A stretch of 64,000 bases of DNA from Dysgonomonas mossii. Its GTDB lineage: Bacteria > Bacteroidota > Bacteroidia > Bacteroidales > Dysgonomonadaceae. Position numbers and translations under genes: made by a program. Positions 25,900 to 35,317 of this stretch are shown here, piece by piece. The notes under the pieces were generated by a model. It did not search any database. It had not been told where the DNA came from and saw only the letters and a list, made by a program, of their open reading frames with translations. The stretch spans positions 1 to 64,000 of the forward strand of contig NZ_SPPK01000001.1 in assembly GCF_004569505.1 (NCBI RefSeq), in the 5' to 3' direction. Positions within the stretch are counted from its first letter, which is position 1, and every line of letters begins with the position of its first letter.

Positions 25900-27447
25900 A
25901 TGGATTCAAATCAAAATACATTTAATCCTGCCATGGACTGTCAGGGCACTTGCAAAACACCGATAGGGTGTACTTGTGCCAGGGCAAACCGAAAGGCACT
26001 TGTTACAGTCGCTACTAGCGAATCGCAGAAGCAGGCGGTAACTAAAACGTGTGGTTGTCAATCCGGTGGAGGTTGCGGCTGTCAGTCGGGAGGCGGCTGT
26101 GGTTGCCAATCGGGAGGCGGTTGTCAGTCTAAAAAAGGCGGATGTTGCAGCGGTACTAATAAATTGGAAGTTTACAATTGGCTTGAAGATCTTCCGGAGA
26201 TACCGGGCGAATCGCAGATGGTTGAGGTTCAATTTAAAAATACACGTAAAGGCTATTATCTCAACAGTAATAATATAGAACTATTCAGAGGAGATATCGT
26301 TGCTGTAGAAGCCACACCGGGACACGATATTGGAGAAGTAACGCTTACAGGCAAACTGGTGAAACTTCAAATGCTAAAGAATAACTATCGTGGAGAGACT
26401 AAGCGCATTTATCGTATAGCTAAACAAAACGATATTGAGAAATGGGAAGACGCTAAATCGAAAGAACATAAAACGATGCTTCGTTCGAGAGAGATAGCCG
26501 AAGAACTTAATCTTGCGATGAAGATCAGTGATGTCGAATATCAAGGAGATGGGAACAAGGCTATTTTTTATTATATAGCAGACGAGCGTGTGGACTTTCG
26601 TCAGTTGATAAAAGTATATGCTTCCGAGTTTCGCGTGAAAATAGAAATGAAGCAGATCGGAGCACGTCAGGAAGCCGGTAGAGTGGGTGGCATTGGCCCT
26701 TGTGGGCGAGAACTTTGTTGTTCTAGTTCGATGTCTAACTTTATCTCGGTGTCTACATCTGCCGCTCGATTACAAGATATTCCGCTAAATCCTCAGAAAT
26801 TGGCGGGGCAATGTGGTAAACTCAAATGTTGTCTCAATTTTGAGGTAGACACTTACGTGGAGGCTCAACGAAAATTGCCATCACGCGAAGTAATCCTTGA
26901 GACAAAAGATTCGTCTTATTATCATTTCAAGACCGACATACTTTCGGGGACAATGACCTATTCCACAGATAAGAATTTTGCGGCGAACCTTATCTCTTTA
27001 CCTAAAGACAGGGTTTTTGATGTGATAAGGATGAATAAGAGAGGAGACAGACCTCTGCATTTAGCTATGGAATCTCAAGAGCAAACCGAGAAACCGACCT
27101 CACATGATATATTGCAAGAAAATATCAATCGTTTTGATGATAATGGAAATGGCAATAACCGTAATAATAAGAAAAAGAAGTTTGTAAAAAACAATAAAGG
27201 GGAAAATCCTAAACCGGGAAATGTGCAGCCGGCCAATAATCAGCCGAATAGTAAGCCTCAAATAAATAAAGTTCAGGGAGGAAATAATAACAGGCCGCAA
27301 CAACAAGCTGAAGCCAATTCTCAGGGTAATCCCAATCCGAATCAAAATTCGAATCCGAACCCGAATCGGAATAAAAATAAAAACAGACATAACAGAAACA
27401 GATCAAACCGCAATGGAAATTCGGAACAGAAGAAGCCTGAAGCATAA
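25900..27447 (+). CDS. RicT/YaaT-like PSP1-domain protein with Cys-rich N-terminus
   Basis: A 515-residue protein. Residues about 50-83 carry three near-perfect CGCQSGGG units and further Cys-Gly residues. The PSP1 domain (about 95-365) contains GGIGPCGRELCC and QCGKLKCCLNFE, the cysteine motifs of RicT/YaaT. The C-terminal 130 residues are Asn/Lys/Pro-rich and probably disordered. RicT proteins act in an Fe-S-containing Ric complex with RNase Y in Bacillus; the role in Bacteroidota is not established. Located between holB and gldH. Its 3' end overlaps gldH by 35 bases. Confidence 0.85.
   Translation: MDSNQNTFNPAMDCQGTCKTPIGCTCARANRKALVTVATSESQKQAVTKTCGCQSGGGCGCQSGGGCGCQSGGGCQSKKGGCCSGTNKLEVYNWLEDLPEIPGESQMVEVQFKNTRKGYYLNSNNIELFRGDIVAVEATPGHDIGEVTLTGKLVKLQMLKNNYRGETKRIYRIAKQNDIEKWEDAKSKEHKTMLRSREIAEELNLAMKISDVEYQGDGNKAIFYYIADERVDFRQLIKVYASEFRVKIEMKQIGARQEAGRVGGIGPCGRELCCSSSMSNFISVSTSAARLQDIPLNPQKLAGQCGKLKCCLNFEVDTYVEAQRKLPSREVILETKDSSYYHFKTDILSGTMTYSTDKNFAANLISLPKDRVFDVIRMNKRGDRPLHLAMESQEQTEKPTSHDILQENINRFDDNGNGNNRNNKKKKFVKNNKGENPKPGNVQPANNQPNSKPQINKVQGGNNNRPQQQAEANSQGNPNPNQNSNPNPNRNKNKNRHNRNRSNRNGNSEQKKPEA
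26050..26129 (+). repeat. 24-bp tandem repeat encoding CGCQSGGG
   Basis: Roughly three copies of a 24-base unit in frame within the PSP1 gene, with synonymous differences between copies (for example tcc/tcg for Ser). This suggests selection on the protein repeat rather than very recent slippage. Confidence 0.8.
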
Positions 27448-27913
27448 AGTTTTTTTTGCGTTATGTGTTATGTTGCTAACCCTTATAAATATCTCCTGTG
27501 ACAAGCAGGAGATATACTATCATTTTCATGAACTGAAGGATGAGGCATGGGCACAAAACGATACGCTTGTGTTTGATATAGATTCTACGCTTTTCGAACT
27601 GAATAGACCTTATGATCTTACAATAGAGGTTACCAATAGCGTGAGTTATCCTTATCAGAATATCTGGTTTTTTGTTCAGTCAAATATCGATACAGACTCT
27701 CTATTCGTTGATACATCTAAAGAATTTCTGCTGGCTGATAAACTTGGTAAATGGCAGGGATCAGGATTTGGTACATTGTATCAATCTTCTCTCCCTTTCG
27801 GAGAAATTACCTTTAAGGAAAAGCGAAACTACCGTATCAAGATAGAGCACGGTATGCGAGATCAGACCTTGAGCGGTATAGAGAAAGTAGGCATTAAGAT
27901 ATCTAAGCCTTAA
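27413..27913 (+). CDS. gldH: Gliding motility lipoprotein GldH
   Basis: A 166-residue lipoprotein. The N-terminus KHKVFFALCVMLLTLINISC ends in a lipobox, followed by DKQEIYYHFHELKDEAWAQNDTLVFD, characteristic of GldH. GldH is needed for gliding in Flavobacterium and is widely kept in non-gliding Bacteroidota. The start at 27413 lies within the upstream gene (35-base overlap); it is preferred because the next in-frame Met (27470) would remove the positively charged n-region of the signal peptide. Confidence 0.85.
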   Translation: MEIRNRRSLKHKVFFALCVMLLTLINISCDKQEIYYHFHELKDEAWAQNDTLVFDIDSTLFELNRPYDLTIEVTNSVSYPYQNIWFFVQSNIDTDSLFVDTSKEFLLADKLGKWQGSGFGTLYQSSLPFGEITFKEKRNYRIKIEHGMRDQTLSGIEKVGIKISKP

Positions 27914-27916
27914 TAA

Positions 27917-28516
27917 TCAGAAGTCTAACTTCAACTGCTTGTCTATTAAATTGAATGTTAGCCTGTGATAAGGTGTGACACCATGTTTGTCTATTGCCTC
28001 ACGATGCTTTTTTGTCGGATATCCTTTGTTGTGATCCCAATCATATAGCGGATACTCTCTGTGTAAATTGAGCATGTAGTCGTCCCTGTATGTTTTAGCT
28101 AATACCGATGCCGCAGCAATAGGCAATAGTTTGCCATCTCCTTTTACAACACACGTGTGTGGTATGTCTTCGTATTTGCGGAAGCGATTACCGTCAATTA
28201 ATAAATGTTGTGGACGAGTCTTTAGGTTTGCTACAGCTCGTTGCATAGCAAGAAACGAAGCATTCAGTATGTTGATCTCATCTATCTCCTTTTGATCCAC
28301 AATGCCTATAGCCCAAGCCAGAGCCTGCTCTTCGATAAGTGGACGTAATGCATACCTTTCTTTTTCGGTCAGTTGTTTTGAGTCGTTCAGCTTTTCGCAG
28401 ATAAAACCTTTGGGTAATATAACAGCCGCTGCAAATACAGCTCCCGCCAGACAGCCTCTTCCGGCTTCGTCACATCCTGCTTCTACTAGGTCGGGATATA
28501 ATGATAGTTCTAACAT
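27917..28516 (-). CDS. rnhB: Ribonuclease HII
   Basis: A 199-residue RNase HII that removes RNA from RNA-DNA hybrids. Catalytic acids are in [12 protein letters not shown] (Asp-Glu at about 15-16), with LLIDGNRF and [23 protein letters not shown] supplying further conserved positions. Converges on gldH with a 3-base gap. It starts 2 bases after the phosphoesterase stop, so likely co-transcribed with it. Confidence 0.95.
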   Translation of the reverse strand: MLELSLYPDLVEAGCDEAGRGCLAGAVFAAAVILPKGFICEKLNDSKQLTEKERYALRPLIEEQALAWAIGIVDQKEIDEINILNASFLAMQRAVANLKTRPQHLLIDGNRFRKYEDIPHTCVVKGDGKLLPIAAASVLAKTYRDDYMLNLHREYPLYDWDHNKGYPTKKHREAIDKHGVTPYHRLTFNLIDKQLKLDF

Positions 28517-28518
28517 TT

Positions 28519-29760
28519 CTAAAACTTAATATATAGGTTATTATCTTCTGGTGGGAAATCCAACTCTATTTCATTCATATTGATTGGGATATCCGTTGCT
28601 TCAGATAGTTTTTCAAGATACTCTTTTAAGGATTTGTCAACCTTTTCGTCTCCATAAGCATGTTTGATAAATATCTGTCCTATTATATCGGCAAAGAGAC
28701 TCGATGTTTCTTCCGAAAGATTATATCCTAGTTTGTTGATCTTACTTTTAGCAAGGGTGGTGGATAGTTTAAGCATTCGCTGTTTATCCTCTTCCGCCAG
28801 ATTGGGGTTGCCGGGTATTGATGTCACATTTTCAGTTCTTATTTTCATACCGTTAGCATCCAGTTCCACAAAACGATAAGAGAATGGATAGGCTGATAAA
28901 GTACCGGTTTCTATATCATATATCACATTGCCTTTGTCGGAGGTAAAGGCTGTGATGTCATTCGAATGAAAGTGCCCGGTAAAGATAGCTTTTACACCAT
29001 TGTCTGCAAACAGGTTTGCTAATCTTTGATAATCGTCTACAAGGTAGTCTTTAAAGAATGAAGACTGATACATGATATGCTCCGCAAAGCCCCAGTGCAT
29101 CATGCCTATTACTTGTTTATTCTTTTGTTTGGCTTCTCTTAAAATCTCGAGTATCCATCTTTCTGTATCGGGAGAGGTTTTTCCGGCTGTTATGCTGTTA
29201 GTTGTATACTCTTTATATCTGGCTGCGTCTATGGCGAGAAGCCATGTTTGATCATCGAGAGAAGCGACATAACTTAATGAATTATCATCTCTTTTCAGCG
29301 CATTGCTATAGCCACAATCTTTGTAGATCGACGCAAAGTCATCGGGAGAAATATTTGCTACAGGTAACTTTTTGTCTCCCTTATATTCCGAAGCATTTGG
29401 CATGTTAATATCATGGTTGCCGGGAATAACATATATTTTGATTCCCTCTTCTTGTAGCGGTTTTAGCTTTTTCAGGAAGTCAAGATGGCTTAATTTTTCT
29501 CCGTCTTTGGTGATGTCGCCGCAAATAAGTAGTACTTGTATATCACTGTTAAGATACTCATTTAGCACTTGATCCAGAACTTGTGGCACATCCTTGATAT
29601 TCTTGCCACTGGAAGCTATATAATCATTTAAGGCTTGTCCTTTTTCCATCAATTGTTCCGACAGATAGTGGGTATCTGTAATTACTCCGATTCTCAACGG
29701 CTCTTTGGCAATAGAACAGGATGAAATAAAAAGAAGCACATAAAATAATAGATATTTCAC
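28519..29760 (-). CDS. Calcineurin-like metallophosphoesterase lipoprotein
   Basis: About 413 residues with the five metal-binding blocks of calcineurin-like phosphoesterases: [26 protein letters not shown] and [12 protein letters not shown] start at 29760 gives [20 protein letters not shown], a clean lipoprotein signal; the Met start at 29862 would add 34 unlikely residues and run past the divergent gene's start codon. Substrate unknown; likely extracytoplasmic. Precedes rnhB on the same strand. Confidence 0.8.
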   Translation of the reverse strand: MKYLLFYVLLFISSCSIAKEPLRIGVITDTHYLSEQLMEKGQALNDYIASSGKNIKDVPQVLDQVLNEYLNSDIQVLLICGDITKDGEKLSHLDFLKKLKPLQEEGIKIYVIPGNHDINMPNASEYKGDKKLPVANISPDDFASIYKDCGYSNALKRDDNSLSYVASLDDQTWLLAIDAARYKEYTTNSITAGKTSPDTERWILEILREAKQKNKQVIGMMHWGFAEHIMYQSSFFKDYLVDDYQRLANLFADNGVKAIFTGHFHSNDITAFTSDKGNVIYDIETGTLSAYPFSYRFVELDANGMKIRTENVTSIPGNPNLAEEDKQRMLKLSTTLAKSKINKLGYNLSEETSSLFADIIGQIFIKHAYGDEKVDKSLKEYLEKLSEATDIPINMNEIELDFPPEDNNLYIKF

Positions 29761-29814
29761 TGTAATTTCGTTTGATATAGACAAAAGTAAAGTATTTATT
29801 CTAGTTATTATTCC

Positions 29815-29822
29815 TATTTTTG
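29815..29822 (+). promoter_or_regulatory. Candidate -7 box for the GHL10 gene
   Basis: TATTTTTG is a perfect TAnnTTTG match 26 bases before the start codon at 29849. Confidence 0.5.
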
Positions 29823-29848
29823 TAGATGCATAATTAAATAATGTTACA

Positions 29849-31399
29849 ATGTACAAGAACAAAGCCCTTCTTTTTTCTATACTAACAATTACTATAATTT
29901 TATTATCATCTTGCGGTTCTCAGAAACAACGTGTGAAATTCTCCGATATATCCCATCCCAAAAGGGAGTTTAGGGGCGCATGGTTGAGTACTGCTTGGCA
30001 ATCGAGATATAAGACTATGAATTCATCTCAGATGAAGGCATACTTTACAAATATATTAGACCAAATGCAGGCGGATGGCATCAACGCTGTTATATTTCAG
30101 GCTCGTCCTTATGCCGATGCTTTTTACAAATCAGATCTTGAACCTTGGAGTGCTTTCCTTACAGGGATACAAGGGAAAGCTCCCGATGGAGGCTTCGATC
30201 CTTTGGCCTTTCTTGTAGATGAGTGTCATAAGCGAAATATGGAATTGCACGCTTGGTTGAATCCTTACCGGGTATCGTCGGGAACTAGCGATGTGTTTTC
30301 CAAAAATCATATTTATCATAAATATCCAGAACGTTTTGTGAAATATGACAATAAGATATATTTTGATCCGGGTATTCCTGCCAACCGACAATTTATTTGT
30401 GATGTAGTTAAGGATATAGTCATGCGCTATGAGGTAGATGCTATTCACATGGACGATTATTTCTACCCTTATCCTGTTGCAGGGCAATCTTTCCCTGATG
30501 ATAACAGTTTCAACACATACGGTAGGCAGCAAGGCTTCTCTCAGAATCAGCGAGCAGACTGGCGTCGCAACAATGTCAATCTGTTGATACAAGATGTGAG
30601 GCATACCATACAGACTACAAAGCCATGGGTGAGATTTGGTATCAGCCCTTTTGGAATATATAGGAATAAGAGAAGTACACCTGATGGCTCGGGAAGTAAT
30701 ACGAGTGGATTACAAAACTATGACGACTTGTATGCTGACGTTAAGCTATGGGTGAAAAATGGGTGGATAGATTATAATATGCCTCAAATATATTGGGAGA
30801 TAGGACATACTGCTGCAGACTATAAAACATTGATAGAATGGTGGGCGAATAATAATCTCGGACAACCTCTCTATATTGGTCAGGATATAAAGAGAACAAT
30901 GGATGCTACAACTCAGCCTTCGGGAGACAATCAGTTGGCAGAGAAAATGCTTTTGTCTCGCAGTTTTACCACAGTGCATGGAAATTGTTTCTGGCCTGCT
31001 TATGAACTATTGGACAACTATAAGGGAATAGCTAGCCGTTTGCAATCTAATTATCACAAATATCCGGCTCTTATCCCTGCATATACGCATATGTACAAGA
31101 AGCAGCCCAAAAAGGTGAGTAACTTGAAAGAGTCGTTTACTGCAACTACTCATACATTGCAATGGGATGCAAAGTCTGATAAATATGATCCGGAGACAGC
31201 TCAATATTATGTTGTTTATCGTTTTGCAAAAGGAGAAAAGGAAAACCTGGAGAATGCTCAGAATATTGTTTCTATCACAAGGCAGAAAAGTATAGTACTC
31301 CCCTATGAAGGAGGAGCTAAAGAATATAAATATGTTGTAACGGCTGTAGATGCTTTCCATAACGAGTCGAAAGGAAAATCTAAGAAGTTGAAATTATAA
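29849..31399 (+). CDS. GHL10/DigH-like glycosidase lipoprotein
   Basis: A 516-residue lipoprotein (LLSSCGSQKQ lipobox). The barrel has the GHL10 (DUF187, YngK/YddW) signature: REFRGAWLSTAWQSRY, INAVIFQARPYADAFYKS, LHAWLNPYRVSSG, VDAIHMDDYFYPYP, IDYNMPQIYWEIGH. A fibronectin-like segment ends the chain. The E. coli homologue DigH cleaves denuded peptidoglycan glycan strands, which suggests a cell-wall role here; this is inferred. Four bases separate its stop from the next start. Confidence 0.88.
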   Translation: MYKNKALLFSILTITIILLSSCGSQKQRVKFSDISHPKREFRGAWLSTAWQSRYKTMNSSQMKAYFTNILDQMQADGINAVIFQARPYADAFYKSDLEPWSAFLTGIQGKAPDGGFDPLAFLVDECHKRNMELHAWLNPYRVSSGTSDVFSKNHIYHKYPERFVKYDNKIYFDPGIPANRQFICDVVKDIVMRYEVDAIHMDDYFYPYPVAGQSFPDDNSFNTYGRQQGFSQNQRADWRRNNVNLLIQDVRHTIQTTKPWVRFGISPFGIYRNKRSTPDGSGSNTSGLQNYDDLYADVKLWVKNGWIDYNMPQIYWEIGHTAADYKTLIEWWANNNLGQPLYIGQDIKRTMDATTQPSGDNQLAEKMLLSRSFTTVHGNCFWPAYELLDNYKGIASRLQSNYHKYPALIPAYTHMYKKQPKKVSNLKESFTATTHTLQWDAKSDKYDPETAQYYVVYRFAKGEKENLENAQNIVSITRQKSIVLPYEGGAKEYKYVVTAVDAFHNESKGKSKKLKL

Positions 31400-31402
31400 A
31401 GG

Positions 31403-32563
31403 ATGATAAAAAGAGAGTTTAAAATGATCGCCAAAACAATGGCGGGACTAGAAGATGTGTTGGCCGAAGAATTAATAGGCTTAGGTGCAAACAATCTTGA
31501 GATAGGCAAGCGTATGGTTTCCTTCGAAGGTGACCTTGCTTTAATGTATAAGGCTAACATACAGTGCCGTACTGCTCTCCGTATACTTCGTCCTGTCTAT
31601 GAGTTTAAAGCAAAGACGACTGATGATATATACAAGAAGGTGAAAGCCATGAACTGGTTTGAACATCTTACAGAGGATAGTACTTTTGCTATAGACGCCA
31701 TAACCTTTTCGGACTACTTTACACACTCTAAGTTTGTCGCATATCGCGTAAAGGATGCTATTGCCGACTATTTTATGCAGAGGACGGAAAAGCGTCCTTC
31801 GGTAAATGTAGAAAACCCGGACTTGTTAATTAACTTTCATATAGCTCATGATAAGTGTACCCTTTCGTTCGATAGTTCGGGAGAGTCTTTACACAAAAGA
31901 GGTTACCGTGTTGCTCAAACAGAAGCTCCTTTGAACGAGGTGCTGGCTGCGGGAATGATACTTAAAACAGGCTGGCGCGGAGGGTCTGACTTTATAGATC
32001 CGATGTGTGGTTCGGGTACTTTGCTGATAGAGGCTGCGATGATAGCCATGAATGTGCCACCGGGAATATATCGTCAGAATTTTGCTTTTGAGAAGTGGAA
32101 AAACTTTAATGCAGACTTGTTTGAAACGATATATAACGATGATTCCGGAGAGCGGGAATTTAAGTATAAAATATATGGTTCGGATATCTCATCCGAGGCT
32201 ATTGCTATTGCTGCGAAGAATGTAAAGAATGCCGGATTAGATAAAAGTATTGACCTGAAAGTGATGCCTTTTGAGAACTATACAGAGGCTCCATCCGAGA
32301 ATGCTATTTTGGTTACGAATCCTCCTTATGGTGAAAGAATAAAGCCCGAAGATTTGTTCGGCTTGTATGAAAATATAGGCGAACGGTTGAAGCATGTATT
32401 TATGGGCTATTCGGCATGGATACTCAGCTATAAAAAAGAGTGTTTTGACAAAATAGGATTGAAGCCTTCTAAGAAAATCCAACTGGTAAATGGCTCTTTA
32501 CAATGTGAGTTCCGTAAATATGATATATTTGCAGGAAAGAAGTATCCGAAGAAAGAAGATTAA
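31403..32563 (+). CDS. THUMP-domain RNA methyltransferase, RlmL-like
   Basis: A 386-residue SAM-dependent methyltransferase. An N-terminal ferredoxin-like/THUMP region (about 5-165) is followed by a Rossmann methyltransferase domain with DPMCGSGTLLIEAAM (about 195) and catalytic NPPYGERI (about 303). This resembles the m2G2445 half of RlmL of 23S rRNA; the second RlmK domain is absent. MIAKTMAGLEDVL at residue 8 is an alternative start. Immediately downstream of the GHL10 gene and likely co-transcribed. Confidence 0.88.
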   Translation: MIKREFKMIAKTMAGLEDVLAEELIGLGANNLEIGKRMVSFEGDLALMYKANIQCRTALRILRPVYEFKAKTTDDIYKKVKAMNWFEHLTEDSTFAIDAITFSDYFTHSKFVAYRVKDAIADYFMQRTEKRPSVNVENPDLLINFHIAHDKCTLSFDSSGESLHKRGYRVAQTEAPLNEVLAAGMILKTGWRGGSDFIDPMCGSGTLLIEAAMIAMNVPPGIYRQNFAFEKWKNFNADLFETIYNDDSGEREFKYKIYGSDISSEAIAIAAKNVKNAGLDKSIDLKVMPFENYTEAPSENAILVTNPPYGERIKPEDLFGLYENIGERLKHVFMGYSAWILSYKKECFDKIGLKPSKKIQLVNGSLQCEFRKYDIFAGKKYPKKED

Positions 32564-32580
32564 CTTAATATAGAAATATT

Positions 32581-32856
32581 ATGAAAGCATTACTCGGTCT
32601 ATTTGGTTTGATACTTGCGTTTAGTTTTCAATCTTGTTATTCTGGTCGTCCGTTAATAGAAGCCCCTTCTCAGAATAATAAGACGTATGAGGTCTCATAT
32701 CTGTTCGAACATGATGGTTGTAAAGTTTATCGTTTCTATGACAGAGGAAATTGTGTCTATTTTACAAACTGTAAAGGTAATATTACGGCTATAAGTACCG
32801 ACTCAACAAAGAATACGGTTCAAACTGTTATTGATGCAGATTTGACTCTGAAGTAA
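32581..32856 (+). CDS. Small lipoprotein, DUF4884-like
   Basis: A 91-residue protein with a lipobox (FSFQSCYSG). The rest, YEVSYLFEHDGCKVYRFYDRGNCVYFTNCKGNITAI, fits the DUF4884 family of short Bacteroidales proteins of unknown function (from memory). Three cysteines follow the lipidated one. It lies 17 bases after the methyltransferase and converges on pabC with one base between. Confidence 0.75.
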   Translation: MKALLGLFGLILAFSFQSCYSGRPLIEAPSQNNKTYEVSYLFEHDGCKVYRFYDRGNCVYFTNCKGNITAISTDSTKNTVQTVIDADLTLK

Positions 32857-32857
32857 T

Positions 32858-33466
32858 TTACAGGCTATCTATCTTTAAACTTGATATGGGTATGCTGATA
32901 TTATCTTCAATACCCATCATTGCGTTTATTAAGTACAGTTTTCTATAGTCTTCAATATCCTCGATCCGAATTACCTTTTCTTTAATAACTCTTTCTTTTA
33001 GAAGGGTTTGTCTTTTTGTGCCCGGTAGCAGGTATGTAGAAGGGGTAAATAAGCCTTTATCACTTTCGAATACTACATTCGTGAATGACGTGTCGGTTAC
33101 AAATCCATTTTTGACAACGAGTATATCATCACAATTTTCTTTCTGTGCCATCAATTTCTCAAATGCTGTTCTTTCCGCATACTTGAAAGAGTAATAGATT
33201 GAGTTATCATGAATGATTTTCAAACTGTTTATTTCTCTGAATTTATAATGAGAATATTCTATTTCCAGATTCTCAAGAGAGTATACAATACGGCATTTTA
33301 CCAATCCTTCACGGAATTCTAAAGGAATATCTTCATCCTTCAAACTAAATGGAATAGTAGAACCGAAAAAAGATTGTAACGTAAAGTTCATTCTTTCTAT
33401 ATGTGCAGGAAGATTGAAAATTCTACCATTACAAATTTTTATTACTTCAGAGAATGATGGCTTCAT
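32858..33466 (-). CDS. pabC: Aminodeoxychorismate lyase-like, class IV aminotransferase
   Basis: A 202-residue fold-IV PLP protein, shorter than E. coli PabC (about 270). Motifs: IKICNGRIFNLPAHIERM near the N-terminus, lysine region SFKYAERTAFEKLMAQKENCDDILVVKNGFVTDTSFTNVVF, and LLPGTKRQTLL. It would release pyruvate from 4-amino-4-deoxychorismate to give 4-aminobenzoate for folate. It overlaps the pabB stop by 4 bases, showing tight coupling. Confidence 0.85.
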   Translation of the reverse strand: MKPSFSEVIKICNGRIFNLPAHIERMNFTLQSFFGSTIPFSLKDEDIPLEFREGLVKCRIVYSLENLEIEYSHYKFREINSLKIIHDNSIYYSFKYAERTAFEKLMAQKENCDDILVVKNGFVTDTSFTNVVFESDKGLFTPSTYLLPGTKRQTLLKERVIKEKVIRIEDIEDYRKLYLINAMMGIEDNISIPISSLKIDSL

Positions 33467-34440
33467 ACTATTGGTAGATAAATTTTTTCTAAAACTTCTT
33501 TATACTCCTCCTCACAATCGCTATAGGCTGTGATACCTCCTCCGCTTCGAAAATAATATTGGTTGTCGTCATTTTCTATATAACGTATTATAACAGCCGA
33601 ATCCAATTCGTTTCCATCATAATATCCGCATACTCCTGTATAATAGCCTCGGGGTTCTTTTTCTGCATCTTGTATAATTTTTCTTGTAGCATCTTTGGGT
33701 GCACCCGAAATAGACCCGGCAGGAAGCATACCAAAGATAATATCTCCATAATTAAGATAATTTTCTTCGCGTAGCGTGCCTGTTATCTCTGAGCTGACCT
33801 GTAATATATCGTTTTTATTTGTTCTGATACGATCGATATATCTGAATCTGTTTACCCTTACATTATCAGCTATAATGCTGAGGTCGTTACGCAGAAGGTC
33901 TACTATTGTATTATGCTCTGCTGTCTCTTTATAGTCATTTAGTATAATCTGTTCGGCATCGGGGATGTTTGCATCTATAGTTCCTTTCATGGGATTGGTT
34001 GAAATAGTCTTTCCCTCTATTTTGACGAAACGTTCGGGCGAAAAACATACAAACTTATTTGGATATAAAACTTTGTAACAAGCATTACTCTGAAAGAAAA
34101 TATCTTCAAGAGTAAGATTAAAAGAAACAGGTGTTTTTATTGTCAGGTTGGTCAAATAAGAATATCCTTCTTTTAATCCTTTATGTACAATATCAAATTT
34201 CTTTTTGTACTCGGAATAGGGGATAGGGATGTAATTGAATGAAGATACTTTTTTTATAACCTCTTGTTCAGGAGCATTCCCTTTTCCGCAGAACTGAAAT
34301 AAAACATCAGTTTGTTGCAAAGGATTATCGATAAATAAACCTTCTGTTTGTTCAAAGTTAATAGCAAAGAAGAATGGCTTCCCTTCTCTGCCATATATAT
34401 TCATTTTATGTCTTATCTCATTTATAACTGTCGTTGTCAT
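33463..34440 (-). CDS. pabB: Aminodeoxychorismate synthase component I
   Basis: A 325-residue chorismate-binding enzyme, shorter than E. coli PabB because the N-terminal part is reduced. The C-terminal core is intact: ISTNPMKGTIDANIPDAEQIIL, ELLRNDL-type DLLRNDLSIIADNVRV, GDIIFGMLPAGSISGAPKDAT and YYTGVCGYYDG. It aminates chorismate on the way to 4-aminobenzoate. The glutaminase partner PabA is not in this window. ATGA-type 4-base overlap with pabC. Confidence 0.88.
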   Translation of the reverse strand: MTTTVINEIRHKMNIYGREGKPFFFAINFEQTEGLFIDNPLQQTDVLFQFCGKGNAPEQEVIKKVSSFNYIPIPYSEYKKKFDIVHKGLKEGYSYLTNLTIKTPVSFNLTLEDIFFQSNACYKVLYPNKFVCFSPERFVKIEGKTISTNPMKGTIDANIPDAEQIILNDYKETAEHNTIVDLLRNDLSIIADNVRVNRFRYIDRIRTNKNDILQVSSEITGTLREENYLNYGDIIFGMLPAGSISGAPKDATRKIIQDAEKEPRGYYTGVCGYYDGNELDSAVIIRYIENDDNQYYFRSGGGITAYSDCEEEYKEVLEKIYLPIV

Positions 34441-34451
34441 AGAACAGGTTT

Positions 34452-34508
34452 TGATGAAAAAGTAACAAAAGTAACACTTTTTACCCTGTTTTTATCTGTC
34501 ACTTTCTC
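34452..34508 (-). promoter_or_regulatory. GTRACAAAAGTRACA-type element and -7 box upstream of pabB
   Basis: Plus-strand AAAAAGTAACAAAAGTAACA followed by TTTTTACCCTG..TATCTGTCAC aligns over about 50 bases (roughly 80 percent identical by eye) with the element upstream of lpd at 50734-50788. On the minus strand it includes TACTTTTG (34473-34466), a perfect -7 box about 26 bases before the start. Confidence 0.6.
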
Positions 34509-34564
34509 TGTATCCAGATTATAAACCCTTTCTATATAGATAAAGTTTTGAGGTTTTTGTGATT

Positions 34565-35317
34565 TTAAAAACCGAATACCCCCGTGTCATTACTATCCTC
34601 TTTCTTCGGACATTTTAAGTAAACGTACTGATCTTCTATTTTGAGTATATTTTCTTTTGGGATTCTTTCTATTAGCTTCGCCATATTTTTATTATCAGTT
34701 GGATAAATGAGTACAGTATTGCTTTTCGAGGCGAGCCATATATCGGAGAAAGATATGCCTTCTATCCATTTCAGAAGTGATGGTTGGGCATTTGATATAG
34801 ACAGATTTCCTTTTAAGTATTTTATAGACGATGAATAAGGAATCTCTTTAGTCATTTCTAACGGTAAAGCTATTCTTTTCATATTCAGCGTATCTACGTA
34901 CAAATACAAGAGTTCATCGGCATTCCTTTTAGCTTTGTTCGAGCCCGACTGAAAAACGATTGAAACATATTTATTCCCGATTGCTGCCTGATATTGGTAT
35001 GCGGATAGGCAATTAAAAAAACGGAGGGTGTCAGCTCTCATACATTTGAATGTATGTAAGGAATATATACCAAAAGCATTTTCGAGAGACGACATTTCAT
35101 AAATATCTATTGTATATTTCTCATCCTTGTATTTTATATCTCTTGTTGTTAGTTTTTCGAATCCATATTCGAGGTATAAGTCTGAACCTCCATTCATAAA
35201 ACCATAGAGACCTGTCCCTACAAAAGTACGTTCCTTTTCAATCGTGATATCCGACAACGACTGCCCTACTGCAAAAAGTGGGAGTAATGATAAAAGCGTT
35301 AAGAAAAAGTATTTCAT
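34565..35317 (-). CDS. DUF6599-like secreted protein
   Basis: A 250-residue protein with a signal peptide (..LLPLFAVGQ). The segment YGFMNGGSDLYLEYGFEKLTTRDI resembles the DUF6599 hallmark (N-G-G-x-D/E-L-Y-x-x-Y-G-F). No catalytic motif was seen. It begins at the base next to the stop codon of the DUF362 gene, so the two form one unit. Function unknown; family name is from memory. Confidence 0.7.
   Translation of the reverse strand: MKYFFLTLLSLLPLFAVGQSLSDITIEKERTFVGTGLYGFMNGGSDLYLEYGFEKLTTRDIKYKDEKYTIDIYEMSSLENAFGIYSLHTFKCMRADTLRFFNCLSAYQYQAAIGNKYVSIVFQSGSNKAKRNADELLYLYVDTLNMKRIALPLEMTKEIPYSSSIKYLKGNLSISNAQPSLLKWIEGISFSDIWLASKSNTVLIYPTDNKNMAKLIERIPKENILKIEDQYVYLKCPKKEDSNDTGVFGF

Noticed and set aside
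26050..26129. CRISPR-like array from the short repeat
   Set aside because: The repeat units are contiguous, in frame and coding; there are no spacers.
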